A DNA stretch of 64,000 nucleotides from Sordariomycetes sp. S80-01Y (lineage: Eukaryota > Ascomycota > Sordariomycetes). The notes under the pieces are model-generated. The model had not been told where the DNA came from and did not search any database. It saw only the letters and a program-made list of their open reading frames with translations. The position numbers and the translations under genes were made by a program. Positions 48,459 to 59,597 of this stretch are shown here, piece by piece. Position 1 is the stretch's first letter. Every line of letters begins with the position of its first letter. Where the stretch lies: positions 496,001 to 560,000 of the forward strand of contig JAXQJY010000025.1 in assembly GCA_037042185.1 (NCBI GenBank), read 5' to 3'.

Positions 48459-48759
48459 GACCAACGCCGTCTCTTCTCAGCAGCTGCAGCTGCAGCCACC
48501 GTGAGCCACCCGAGGTCGCACGACATACGCGACACGAACTAGGGCAACTCCTTTCTAGCGTGCATTTACGAGCACTCCTGTTGCTCGAGTTCAAGGTCCT
48601 GCGATCTGCGCACGGCATCAACATCAACACCGCGCTCGCGACCCAGGATAAGCAAATGGGGGCGTCATCAGCTAACCCCAGGTCGGTTAGCTTTGCGCCC
48701 GCCCCAGACTCGTGCCCTTCCAGAACCGCAACTCACTTCTTGCTCGTCTCCCCTCAATC

Positions 48760-49835
48760 ATGAGACCTCAACTCCTTCGTTCCTCTGCTCGATCCCTCGG
48801 ACTCAACTCGAGACGATACCGGTGAGACACCGCCGCCAAGCCGCAGCTGGCAATGTCCGCAACGCCTGTTCCGATGCTGACCAATCTAGACAACTAGCCC
48901 AAAGACTCGGAAGCGTGAGGGTGACGAGCGCGTCAAAGTCCGCAGCGAGGGGCCTTACTACTTCATCATCCCCTCGGGTCGTCGCTCGCTCTGTCGCCTC
49001 TCACAATCCCGCCCCGAGCACCCGCAAAGCATTCGTTTCCATCGCAAAGATGGCCGAGCTCAAGTCCATCATCACGCCCGAGCTGCTGGCGAGCGTTCGC
49101 GACTTCTGGTTCGAGCACGTCAAGAACGAGGATGATCTGATCCTGCCATCCCAGGACGTCTTCATGCCGTGGTTCGCGGGCGGCGAGTTCGACAAGCGCT
49201 GCGTCCAGAAGTTCCACGCCCCCCTCGACGCCATCAAGGCCACCGGAATTGACAACGGGGACGACCTTCTGAAGGTCGTCGACCCGCAGAGCCCTCTTGA
49301 CTGGCTGAGCCTGGTAATCCTGCTGGACCAGATGCCGCGGAACTGCTACCGTGGCGACGAGTCCAAAATTGTCTTCAACTACTTCGACCCCATCTCGCTC
49401 GGCGTCGCCCAAGCAGCGGCCGCAAAGCAGATCAACGCCATTCCGGAGATCCGCTGGGTGCTCGGCCGTAGATTCTGGTTCAACCTCCCCTTCACCCACT
49501 CCGAATCAGTCGAGATGCACGAGAAGGCGATGCAAGGGTGCAAACTCCTGACCAAGGACGTGATCGATCTGCTCGAGCACCCCGAGGTTGAGGGGCAGGA
49601 CGGGCATCGGGCTCGCGCGGCGCAGCTCTACAAGGGACAGGGCGAAAAGGCCCGCAACGTTGCCGAGATGACGTCCAAGGCGGAAAAGGATCACTTCGAC
49701 ATCATCAAGCAGTTCGGGAGGTATCCGCACAGGAACAAGCCGCTGGGCAGGGAGCCGACGGCTGAAGAGCTCAAGTTTTTGGCCGAGGGCGGCGCCACGT
49801 TCGCACCACCCCCGCCGAAGGAGGAGCAGGCTTAG
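48760..49835 (+). CDS. DUF924 family protein with mitochondrial-type presequence
   Basis: Exons 48760-48821 and 48890-49835, with a 68-nt intron ending GCTGACCAATCTAG, give 335 residues. Splicing adds MRPQLLRSSARSLGLNSRRYR, an Arg/Ser/Leu-rich, acid-free N-terminus typical of mitochondrial presequences; an internal ATG at 49050 (MAELKS) would give a cytosolic form of 261 residues. The DUF924 core is clear: VRDFWFEHV, LVILLDQMPRNCYRGDESKIVFNYFD, and a helical repeat region FNLPFTHSESVEMHEKAM. Bacterial and fungal relatives have a TPR-like helical fold and no established function. The end is Pro-rich (PPPPKEEQA). Confidence 0.88.
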
Positions 49836-50831
49836 ATAAGGAACATGTGTGAATAGACGATTATAGACGACTTCGTGCGATTTGTCCGCTGTGCTTCGAT
49901 GGTCTGCGTGCCCCTGAGCGTCGCTCTCAGCCGCACCGAGCTGCTGCCTGCGGTGCCTAGCGCCGCACAGCCTTTGACTCAACCGAGGACTACCTTCCAA
50001 CCTTTATAACGTGAACGAAGCGAACTGTTCTCAGCCAGCAATGGCACATGGTCTATTTGAACAATTACAGAGAAAATCAGCATGGTCCCTGCACAAGGAT
50101 GACTATTCGACTCTCAAAGAGCTCGGGTTTTTTTGCCCGTACTCTTCTTTTTTGACGTTTGGCAGCTCCCAGTTGGCGCCATGACTATTTTAATGGTCCC
50201 AGTGACCCAGCTCAGGTTCAAATGAAGACGATTTAAAGCCATTTTCGAGAGACGTGGTTCAGTTCCCCCTTGGCCGTACTATGGTACCGTCACATATATG
50301 GTCTTGATTGCGCTGGCTCATGGGCACTGGACCTAAGAGTGACAATCACCGAGTACAAATTGAAGGTGTTAAACTCCAATGAAAAGACTCTCTAGAATAT
50401 CAGAATGTCACAGTGAGTGGATGAGGACAAGCTTCGCAAGCGTAAACTATCATAATTAACTTGAAACTGACATGTTCCTGCTCGCGTGGCAGCTTACCAC
50501 GTGCGTTGTCATGACCGACTACCAAGGGCCAAAGCAGCACGACACACGACCTTCCCACGGAGCCGGATTGTGATTGAGAAGAGACCCATAGATCTGGTGT
50601 TGATAGGGCGTCCGTATCAATGACTGCTCCTTCCCAGGGCTACGCAGTCCGACAAGCTTTCTAACTGTAATATCAAACCTTGCCACCCAGATTTCACGCA
50701 CTCTAACATGTAGAATTCAGAGTACGTGGCTTTATAGAATCAATAGCACCCAAGAACATCCAGATCGCCCTCTCCCAACTGCATCAAACACAGTGGCCAT
50801 CTCAGTCAAGAAAAAGCATCACATCGCCATC
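49836..50831. other. intergenic, no gene seen
   Basis: Mostly AT-richer DNA with no frame of note. The final part is the promoter of the pseudo-carboxypeptidase gene. Confidence 0.5.
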
Positions 50832-53800
50832 ATGATGCACCTCCTCCAGGCCCTGGTTGCTATTGGCAGCTTCTTTCCCCAGCGCACCGCCGCCATTCCC
50901 ATCAACAGAAAGGTTGTGGAGAACAATGTTGTCGTGAGTAGAAGCCACGGTCCCGTGGGCAACGGCGAGTATGTCGAGACCCATCTCGGGCAGTGGGCGT
51001 CCGATACCAAGCTCTGCGGAGAGTCTCCCGGGCAGCATGCCGGCTATATCAACGTCAACGATCTCAATGGTAGTGATTCCGGTTACCGATGACCCTGAGC
51101 TTGTGCTGACATTAACAGCAAATGACACGCTCAACATGGCCTTCTGGTTCTTCGAGGCCTTCGAGGACAACGAGGAGACTCCCCTGTATATCATAATCGG
51201 CGGGGAGGTTGGAGTTCCCGTGTCCAAGTCCGTCTTTGGACCTAACGGTCCCTGCGTCGTCACCGCGGATATAAACACAATGCCCGAAGAAGGTCAACAT
51301 TCCCACCGAGACTGGACTAACACCCTGTACATCGAAAGCCCTATCGGCCTGGGTTTCAGCTACGCCGAAGGCGCCGCTGTGGCCGACCGCACCGAGGAGG
51401 AGTACCTGTACACCTTCATCCAGCGCTTCTACGAGAGCTTCCCTCAATATGTAAAACGTCGAGTTCTGATCGAGGCTTTCGATCTCGGTGCCAAGGCCGC
51501 AACCAAGCTCACCAAATCTATCATCACCCAGAATGATGTTATCGCGAAAGGCGAGCAAGAAGGCTTCGACGTCAAGCTGGATTCCCTCATACTGATCAGC
51601 CCGTACATCGACCCGGCGGTCCAGGTCTCTTACACCCCCCAGGTGTACTGGAGCAACGCCCTGGGTGCGCCCTTCTTGAGCCAGACCAAGGCCGGCGATT
51701 TCACAGGCAGGTTCGACCTTTGGCGGCACCAGCACTTCGGTGACGAGGTAAAAGGCAGCCCCGAACGCAACGACAAGCGGCGCATGCAGCGCTTCATGGA
51801 GCTGTGGCACGGCGTTACGGAAGGCTACGACGCCCACAAGCACAGGTACCCCGACATCGATCCGTTCAACATCCGCGAGGTGAGACAGGATCGTGTGTCG
51901 GAGTTCCTCTACCACTCACCCGAGAACGATGCCGTCCAAAAATGGCTGCGGGACGGCGACAACCAGCGCAAGATTGGCTTTGTGCCCTTCGCTGATGCTG
52001 GGAAGGATCACGCTACCTTCAGCAGACAACACGTCGACGACATGCTGAACAACACCTGTAAGTCCAGGTTTTCTGTTTAGACTGGACAATGGACTGACCA
52101 TATAGTCTTCGATTCGACTCAGGACGAATTCGCTCACATTGTCGCGAGCAAGGTCCAAGTCGTCCTGGTTGGAGGAGACATGGATGCTGTCACTAGCTGG
52201 ATGAGCCTCTTCAACGTCGCCTTCCGCACTCCAGGCGTCAAGGCGTTCCTAGAAGCCGCCTACCAGCCTTTCCAAGAGGGCCTTACCGAGGGGGAGAAGT
52301 CGTCGGAAGACCCTCACCGTCTCGGCGATGCCAACTCTCAAAATCGTGCTTGGATCAAAAACGGCGGCAATCTCCAGTACATCTTGATTAAGGGCGCGGG
52401 ACACGATATCTCAAGGCAAGGTAAGTTGTGGTCCAATTCATCACAGTGACGCTTTGGCTGACGGTGCAGAACCTGATCTCTTTCATGACCTTGTCAAGCA
52501 CATCGCTTTCCCCCAATCGTTGGAGCCACAGGCAATAGACGATCTCCCCGTACCCGCTAACAATTCGACTTTGGAGATTCCAAGTGAAGCGTCGAATGAA
52601 AATCAACTTCACAAGAGACAGGACCCTGAACCCAGTAAAAGACCGGAGGAGTTGCAGCTGGGGCCACTCTATAACGACGCCTTCCCGTTTGCAAGCCCAG
52701 AGGAGCTTCAGAATACGCCGCTGACCGTTGAGGGACTTGGAAGCGAACCCTTCACTCTTCCTGTCGAAACTCAAAATTTGCCCTTGAGCAAATTCGATGG
52801 AACTGCCGAACAGGCTGTGAGCGAGGCGCAGCCAGAAACCGACGGCAGCCATGCTGAACTGTCTAGCAGTCTGCGCCGAAGGGGTCCACCGACCCCTGAT
52901 CCCTCTTTGCCTGGCGCGGTCGACCCCGTTCCAAAAGGGCTCGAATCAGTTCCCAAGCTCGCCAATGCAGTTACTATTCCCGAAGGCGCCAAGGTGTTCG
53001 ACCCTACAAAGGAGCTCGGCGAGCTCTCGCGCCTGTATCACAACCCGGTCGACGGTCATCAACCCGGCGTCGAGGAAATCATAGAATCTATAAAGTCGCA
53101 CAGCGGCAGCACAACCATCAAGGGCAAGAGGCCCGACCCGCTTCGCGGCCTGGATCTTCCGCCTGGGACTGGCGCCGAGTCTCCGATGATGGTGTACAAC
53201 CTCCGCCCGTTGCCTATCTCCCAGTGGCAAGAGCTTCGCTTGGCTGCCCACAAGGCACTCGCCGAGACGGGGTATCAGCACGTGGGTGGCTCCCTGAAGG
53301 AGGACTATCTCGACTGGCTCATGAACACGGATCTGCCGCTCAGCCGCTCAGTGAGCTGGGATCTCGAGAGGGCGCAGGGCGTGGAAAAGTGGATTATGGA
53401 TCCCGTTGAGGCTGTAGATCCCCTCCAGCTTCCGGTGGATATGCCCAAGCCCGGAGGCATGTCCGGCAAGACCGCGGCCAAGGTTGCCGGAGGTACCGCT
53501 GTCGTGGGAGGAATAGCTGGAGGCATCGCCGGTGGCGTCAGCGGAGGGGGCGGTCAGGCTGCCGCAGGCATTGCTAGTGCTGCCAGAGGTGTCGTGGACG
53601 GAGCTGGCACTGCCGCTGGAGGTGTTGCCGAGGGTGTTGGTACAGCAGCTGGAGTCGCGGAGGGAGTCGGCACAGCTGCGGGAGGTGTCGCTGAGGGCGT
53701 TGGCACAGCGGCTGGAGTCGCCGAGGGTGTCGGGTCTGCTGCGGGAGGCGTCGTTGACGGCGTTGGATCTACCGCTGGAGGTGTCATGGAGGGCGTTGGC

Positions 53801-54703
53801 GGAGCCCTCAATGGGTTGATACCAGGAGGCGACGACGACGACGATGAAGGGGGTGGCAACGGGGGCGGCGGCGGCGGCAAGAAGCATCATCATCATGACC
53901 AGGGCAAACATGATGAAAAAAAGGTTGATGGCAAGAGCAACAAGGCCGCGGGGGACAAGGACGGTGGTGATAAGAAGGCTGAGAAGGCTGAAGCCCAACG
54001 GGTGGTCGAGGGAGACGAGGACGACGACGGTGACTACGATAAGCAAGACCGCAGGATCCGCAAGCAGCAAGAGAAGGAAGCCAAGCAGGAGAAGAAGGAG
54101 TTCAACCGCAAGGCCAAGGAGATCAAGAAGACGGCCCAGCGGGAGAGCAAAGAGGCAAAGCAGGCCCTCAAGGACGCCAAACTCGAGCACAAGGGTGCCA
54201 AGAAGGAGTTCAAGATCAACAAGAAGGAGGGCAAGAAGGCTCTCAAGCCCGTCAAGCCCGCCGAGAAGAAGGCTAAGCAGGCTTACAAGAAGGCCAGCAA
54301 CAAGGCCAAGGGCGCGAAGAAACCAGCCAAGAAGGTCCTGAAGAAGATCAAGCAGGCGGCCGAGGCGGAGCAGAGAGCCCAGGAGGCGATCGAAATGGCC
54401 ATGGATGGCTCCGTCGGCCAGGCCGTCACGGCATCGCACGACTATGAGGTTGCCCACGAGCTCGAGAAGCAGCTGAAGCAGGCGGCTGGAAAGGCTGACG
54501 CGAGGACCTTTGAGGCCGAGAACCGCTTCAAGGAGGCCAAGGAGGACATGGAGAAGCTGTCTGAGGATGCCGAGGAGAAGAGCGGCTATGCCAAGGCCAT
54601 CACCAAGGGCACCATTCCCATGGAAGATGCAATCGCGGCACAGCTTGAAAAGGAGGCTGGTAATGCTGGTGTCTCTGAGCGCGAGGGCGCCGAGCAGGCC
54701 TAG
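50832..54703 (+). CDS. secreted pseudo-serine carboxypeptidase fused to Gly/Ala repeats and a Lys-rich tail
   Basis: Four exons (50832-51069, 51119-52057, 52106-52420, 52470-54703) with introns of 49, 48 and 49 nt, each with a CTGAC-type branch, give 1241 residues. A signal peptide (about 1-21) leads to a peptidase S10-like domain (about 40-520): HAGYINVND, LNMAFWFFEAFED, WTNTLYIESPIGLGFSY, VVLVGGDMDAV (Asp419) and IKGAGHDISRQEP (His492). The nucleophile motif GESYxG is replaced by IEAFDLG (197-203), with Ala199 where Ser is expected, and the oxyanion-hole NGGPGCSS is lost. So the Asp and His of the triad remain but the Ser does not: probably a non-catalytic binding protein. Residues about 520-830 are Pro/Glu-rich and unique. 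Then come Gly/Ala-rich repeats (about 835-948), an Asp run, a His run, and a Lys/Glu coiled-coil-like tail (about 985-1220). No known protein with this layout comes to mind. Confidence 0.85.
53590..53812 (+). repeat. in-frame tandem repeat coding for (G)GVAEGVGTAA units
   Basis: Six or seven 30-33 nt units inside the last exon of the pseudo-carboxypeptidase gene. They encode alternating GVAEGVGTAA and GGVAEGVGTAA; later units drift to GGVVDGVGSTA and GGVMEGVGGA. Synonymous third-base differences between units show they are not a very recent expansion. Confidence 0.9.
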
Positions 54704-55214
54704 AGGGGAGGTAATAAACTGATATTCGACTTGCGACACCACGCTTGGCGGTAGTAATAGTAGACCACATACTTAGCTGGTCATAATGAATCCATAATGC
54801 AAAACGGCATGGGCGATGAGCATGGTGTCCCAGCCTCGGCTGGACCGTGAAAGTGAAAGCCGTCCTTCCACCAGGAGGTGCGACGACCGCAGAATTGAAT
54901 TCGATCCGATTGAGACGAGTAGCGCACGGCATGTGTCATCTCCAGATGACATGCGACGCCAGATGTAGGGAAATGCCGGCCACGTTCGCGGTGCAGCCCA
55001 TCTGCGACACGCCCCGTTCCACCCTTGTCGCGGCATCGACAGGGCGCTCGACGACCATAACCAAAGACTCCTCCCACCGACTTCTTCTCTTCTTCGCCAT
55101 TCCGCTCATTCAAACTCAACGCTCTTTGATCTTTCTCTTTTCACTTCTCAGCTCGCGGGCGAGCCCTTTTTCCTCCCTCCACCCTAATAATCCCACCTCT
55201 CCCCATCCCTCACC
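54704..55214. other. intergenic; promoter of small membrane protein gene
   Basis: Minus-strand frames run through here (54600-55119) but are extensions of antisense frames of the Lys-rich exon. The last 150 bases are a pyrimidine-rich leader. Confidence 0.5.
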
Positions 55215-55481
55215 ATGGGCGCCAACTTGTCTTCCACCTTTGAGCCCGACCTCTCTGGTGTCGTCATCGCCCCCTATGATCGCGCTTCGTCTATTATGCT
55301 GGCTGCCATCTGGGGCATGACCTTCTACGCCTGCGCCATGATCTGGACAACCTGCGCGCTGATCGACCGCTGGAGGGGGCCCTTTGATAAGATACGGACG
55401 GGGAAGAGCTCGATTGCGGCGGCGGCGATCTTATCAACCATGTGGCCGGTTGTGTTGGCGTATTTGATGCTGTCAATGTAG
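55215..55481 (+). CDS. small two-pass membrane protein, unknown function
   Basis: An intronless 88-codon gene with a strong start context (CACCATGGGC). MGANLSS at the start fits an N-myristoylation signal (Gly2, Ser6). Two hydrophobic segments, about 28-48 (SIMLAAIWGMTFYACAMIW) and about 66-88 (SSIAAAAILSTMWPVVLAYL), are joined by a basic loop (DRWRGPFDKIRTGK). It ends four residues after the second segment. It converges on the CofD-like gene, whose stop is 225 bases away. The family is not recognised. Confidence 0.75.
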   Translation: MGANLSSTFEPDLSGVVIAPYDRASSIMLAAIWGMTFYACAMIWTTCALIDRWRGPFDKIRTGKSSIAAAAILSTMWPVVLAYLMLSM

Positions 55482-55706
55482 CCTCATTGCGCGTTGGGAG
55501 CTGCCGCGCGCGTCCCGGGCAGGATGGCCAAGTACACGACAGCGATGGAAGGATGTGATAGGCAACGTGGATGGATGAGGAGGAGGGTGCATGGCGGCTG
55601 TGGAGGTACCCCAAGGGCGTTTCTGGCGAGGCATGGAATTCAAGCGATCGTTTGTCGGGTCTTCTTGACCTGAGCTGGCCAGGTTTCGCTGGCGAAGCAG
55701 GCGTTC

Positions 55707-57248
55707 TCAACCAACCAACGTATTGCGACGGCTCCGGTCCGGTCGCGTATCCTTACGTCCAATGATGGTCTCGAGCGTTTGTCGAAGAGCATTGCCGTCA
55801 TAGCGCCCGCCGCGCCCTGATTCGGCTTTGGGTCCATATACCCTTGTAGCATCAATACCGAGATCTGTGAACTGCTTCTTGTCGACAACGGGCGCTGTGG
55901 CACCCTCGATGTATATGACGTGCGTGACATACTTCCAATACTGATCTTTTCCCGGCCGCGGAATGCCTCTCGACTCAGCACAGGCGTTAGCTATGGCACC
56001 AACAAAGTCCAAGCCCGTAAAGGGTGCATCCGAGGGGCCTGTCTCACGGTCCCTGGTTCCGTTGAGGATGAGGATCTTGTTGCGAATGCTGGGGTTTGCG
56101 ATAGCCTCGCCCACTCCCTTCAGCACTATGTTGGGAATGAGGGAGGTGAAAAGCGAGCCAATGCTGTAGACAATTGTATTTGCACCCCGCAAGGACTCCA
56201 GAACTCGAGGATTGGCCGGGATGCGGATCTCCTGGCCGTAGGGGTTGATGTACCAAAGGCGATCGATCCTCGAAGGCAAATCCTCCTCATCATCCTTGGA
56301 GAAGGCGATTGCTGGCCGACGCAGAGCCGGCAGAGAGCCTGGTAGGTTGGCATCCTCAACTTTGTCGTCCTCCTCGGTTTCATGGTGGGCCGGGGCGATG
56401 GGGGTCTGAGTTCCGGTAGTGATGCCTGTGCCAGGCACGGCGCGGGTAGGCTCGCTAGGATGCGAGATATCGTTCTGTCCAATGATGACTGAGCCATCTT
56501 GCAGTCCGACGGCAATGTGATGAGCAAAATTTGTGTTGATAGCCGGCAAGACTGAGATATAGTCTGGCACGCTACAGATAGAGCTCAAGAGGTAGATTGC
56601 AGCTTCAAAGCTCCCCGTGAAGAGCCTGGCCCCCGTCAGGAAGAGATTGCCGATACTGGCACCGGAAAAGTCAAAACGGCTCGACGGTCGCATACGCTTG
56701 ACTACCTCAAGATTGAAGCTATTCAGATGAGACCGGATGAGCTCCCTCTTGGGCGATGAGATGTCATTCCATAGTGGGTGAGTTCCCTCCACTATCTCAT
56801 ACCATTCAGTTCGAGCACTGGCGTGCGACTTGGGCAGCCGGTGATTGAAGAAGTGCTTGATAGCAGCCGTTTCTGGGTTGTCATTCTTGGGGATGAGTCG
56901 AACAAGACGCGACCTCACGTCACCAATACCTAAGCACGGTCAGGGTATACTTCGAGATAGTTAAAGGGGCGTCTTGCCTGGTCCGCCAAACACGCGGATG
57001 ATCTCGCTGGTGCTGCCACCGTTGTCCGAGATGGGGATGACATAGCTCAGATTACATCTGTTGACCTCGCGGACGTGTTCGAAGACCTCGACGAGACTGT
57101 TCGTCGCGCTGCCACCGGAGAAAACTACAATGCCACTCTGGATGCTAGGGGCTGGGCTGAGTGGTCGCTTTGGTGAAGTGGTGTGAGGCACTGGGTTGGC
57201 GCCAGTGACAGCCAGGAATGCATCACCTCGTGGCGCTGAGGCTGACAT
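55707..57248 (-). CDS. CofD-like (UPF0052) protein
   Basis: Exons 57248-56978 and 56929-55707 give 497 residues. The 48-nt intron starts with GC (GCAAGA...CCCTGAC...TTAG); removing it creates GGPGIGDVRSRLVRLIP, the conserved phosphate-binding region of the family, so the GC-AG splice is well supported. Other CofD-like marks are VVFSGGSATNSLVEVF (about 40-55), PISDNGGSTSEI (about 72-83), GNLFLTGARL and ANTIVYSIGSLFTSLIPN. CofD (2-phospho-L-lactate transferase) works in coenzyme F420 synthesis in archaea and bacteria; fungi do not make F420, so the reaction here is unknown. An acidic insertion (HETEEDDKVEDANLPG) separates the two halves. No targeting signal is obvious. Confidence 0.9.
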
Positions 57249-58040
57249 GGCGGCTGGAGCTACAAACCAACTTTGAGTAATCCAGGGTTCCGTGGAGCTG
57301 TGCTGGTTATCTCTTAGCAATTCACGACTACTAATTCGCAGTAGTGAGCAACGTGTTCCGGAAGCCTTCCATGTGCTAGGCGAGGTCTTGTCGTCAGTGG
57401 ATATATGCGACTACGCGGCAGAGTCGAGTCTTTAAGTGCATATGCCGCATTGAGCCCATCGCGGCTTGATGCATGCGGTGCTGACATTGGGCGACTAGTT
57501 CTCCACGGCGACTAGCTATGTCAGCCAACGTTACACAATCCTGTCGACATGTTCGCTTAGACTTCTCGCTATGTTCCGGATTCTAGACTCGAAGTCTGGT
57601 GTGAAGCCAATCCCGGGACCCCGGACCCAGGCAGGTGATCCTGAGAAAAAAAGACTCGACACCAGACCCCCAGAACCGCGCCCAAAAGCGAGTGGACCTG
57701 TTCGGTTTTATTTCTTGGCCCCCTTGTCTGGCTTAGCTTTGGCCATGCCCACCACCAAAGCTGTTCTCCGTCTCTCCGGGACGGCCCCACTGGAGACTGT
57801 CCCCTTACGTCAACATTCGGCCACAGCTCCATCTTGCTCAGGCCACGGACCAAACATCTTACAAATCCACGTCACACTGACCTCCCAACTCCCGAGGAGC
57901 CACTGGCCAACAGCCGAAACTACATATAGAAGCCAACCCCCTGCCTTGGAGGTCGATCCCGACCATAGCCAAGTCTACAACTTGACCTCTCCTTCGTGAC
58001 CCCCTCCCAAACTCCGAAACTCCGGACAACAATCATCAAC
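57249..58040. promoter_or_regulatory. divergent promoter region
   Basis: 790 bases between the starts of the CofD-like gene (minus) and the MDR dehydrogenase gene (plus). No reading frame with protein features and no named site was seen. Confidence 0.45.
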
Positions 58041-59193
58041 ATGGCCCAGAACGTTCCCAAGACCACCAAGCAGTGGCACGTCACTGGCACTGACGGCTTC
58101 GACTCTCTGAAGCTGGCCGAGGTGCCGACACAGCAGGTTGGCGATGGCCAGGTCCTCGTCAAGAGTGAGTGTCCTTGAGTCTCGAGTGAGCCTCTCACTA
58201 ACCAGTAGCAGTGCACGCCGCGTCTCTGAACGTGAGTGAACAGAATTGAGCGTGAGGTGACTCGACTAACTACGGCAGTACCGCGACTTGGCCATCCCCA
58301 AGAGCATGTACCCCTTCCCCGTCAAGCCCAATGTGGTCCCTGGATCCGACGGTGCGGGAACCGTCGTCGCCGTGGGCAAGGATGTCACCCGCTTCAAGCC
58401 TGGCGACAAGGTCGTCACCCTCTTCAACCAAGGCCATCTTGGCGGTCCCCTGGATCGTGCTTCTGTCGGTACTGGACTCGGCGGCGCGATTGACGGCGTT
58501 CTCCGCAGCGTTGCTGCTTTCGACCAGCACGGCCTCCTCCCTCTTCCCAAGGGCCTTAGCTTCAACGAGGGTGCCACTCTCCCCTGCGCCGCCCTGACCG
58601 CCTGGAACGCTCTCTACGGCCTGACGGACAAGGCCATCAAGCCTGGCCAATGGGTCCTCACCCAGGGCACTGGCGGCGTTTCCATCTTCGCCGTGCAGTT
58701 CGCCAAGGCCGCAGGCGCAAAGGTTATCGCGACCACCTCATCCTCCCAAAAGGCCAAGCTCCTCGAGAAGCTCGGCGCAGACCACATCATCAACTACAAG
58801 GAGACCCCCGAATGGGGCGGCGAGGTCCGTAAGATCACCGACGGCGTTGGTGTAGACCACGTCATCGAGGTTGCCGGCCCTAAATCCATGGCCCAAAGCT
58901 TGAAGAGCGTCAAGATGGAGGGCGTCATCACCATCATTGGCTTCGTCGGCGGTCTCAAGGCTGAGAACGAGCCGGGCTTCCTGGAGAACCTGTCGAGGCT
59001 GTGCACCACGAGGGGTATCCTTGTCGGTAACAGGGTTATGATGGAGGACATGTGCCGCGCCATCGAGGCCAACCTCGAACAGTTGAGGCCCGTCGTTGAC
59101 CAGAAGACTTTCAAGCTGGAGGAGCTCAAGGACGCTTATGAGTACATGTGGGGTGAGAACCACCAGGGCAAGGTCTGCATTGAGATTGCGTGA
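58041..59193 (+). CDS. medium-chain dehydrogenase/reductase (zinc-independent type)
   Basis: Three exons: 58041-58164, a 23-nt micro-exon 58209-58231, and 58279-59193. Introns are 44 and 47 nt; the product has 353 residues. The micro-exon supplies VHAASLN, completing the family block LVK-VHAASLNYRDL. A GroES-like N-terminal domain (NVVPGSDGAGTVVAVGKDV, FKPGDKVV) is followed by a Rossmann domain with GTGGVSIFAVQFAKAAGAKVIAT (about 212-235). The catalytic and structural zinc Cys sets of alcohol dehydrogenases are missing, which places it with quinone-reductase-like NAD(P)H oxidoreductases. The substrate is unknown. There is no targeting signal. Confidence 0.9.
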
Positions 59194-59597
59194 GGAAGCG
59201 CAGGTTCCAAACTATAATTGAAGAAAAGTTCATTTATCTACTGGCAAGATCAACTTGAGAATGTATTCGGGGAAGCATCACACTGGGTCGTTGCGCCCCG
59301 CAACTAAAATCCACTGCGTATTGTTCGTGTTCGGCAGAGTCCCAGCAGCTCGAGTCCAGTTCAATGCACTTCAGATGATATTGCTGAGGGATTTTAGTAT
59401 CTTTAGGCCACGGAAATGTCTGTGCGGTTACGCGCGCGAAAGGCATCGATTGAGATCTCTTGTAACAGTTCAATTACCCCTATTCCGTTCAAGGTGTGCG
59501 CAGTACCACGCACCATTACCACATCAACCATGTCTTCATAGCAGTCCCCAGGCCTCCACTGCGAGTAGGTCCTGGAAAGGTCTCCCGCTTTAACTTA
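59194..59597. other. convergent intergenic region
   Basis: 3' ends of the MDR gene and the cysteine-rich GPI gene. Nothing else was recognised. Confidence 0.5.

Noticed and set aside
53348-54742. 464-codon antisense frame over the repeat and Lys-rich exon
   Set aside because: The Leu-rich product is the reverse reading of AAG codons; the sense strand is spliced in frame from the S10-like domain.
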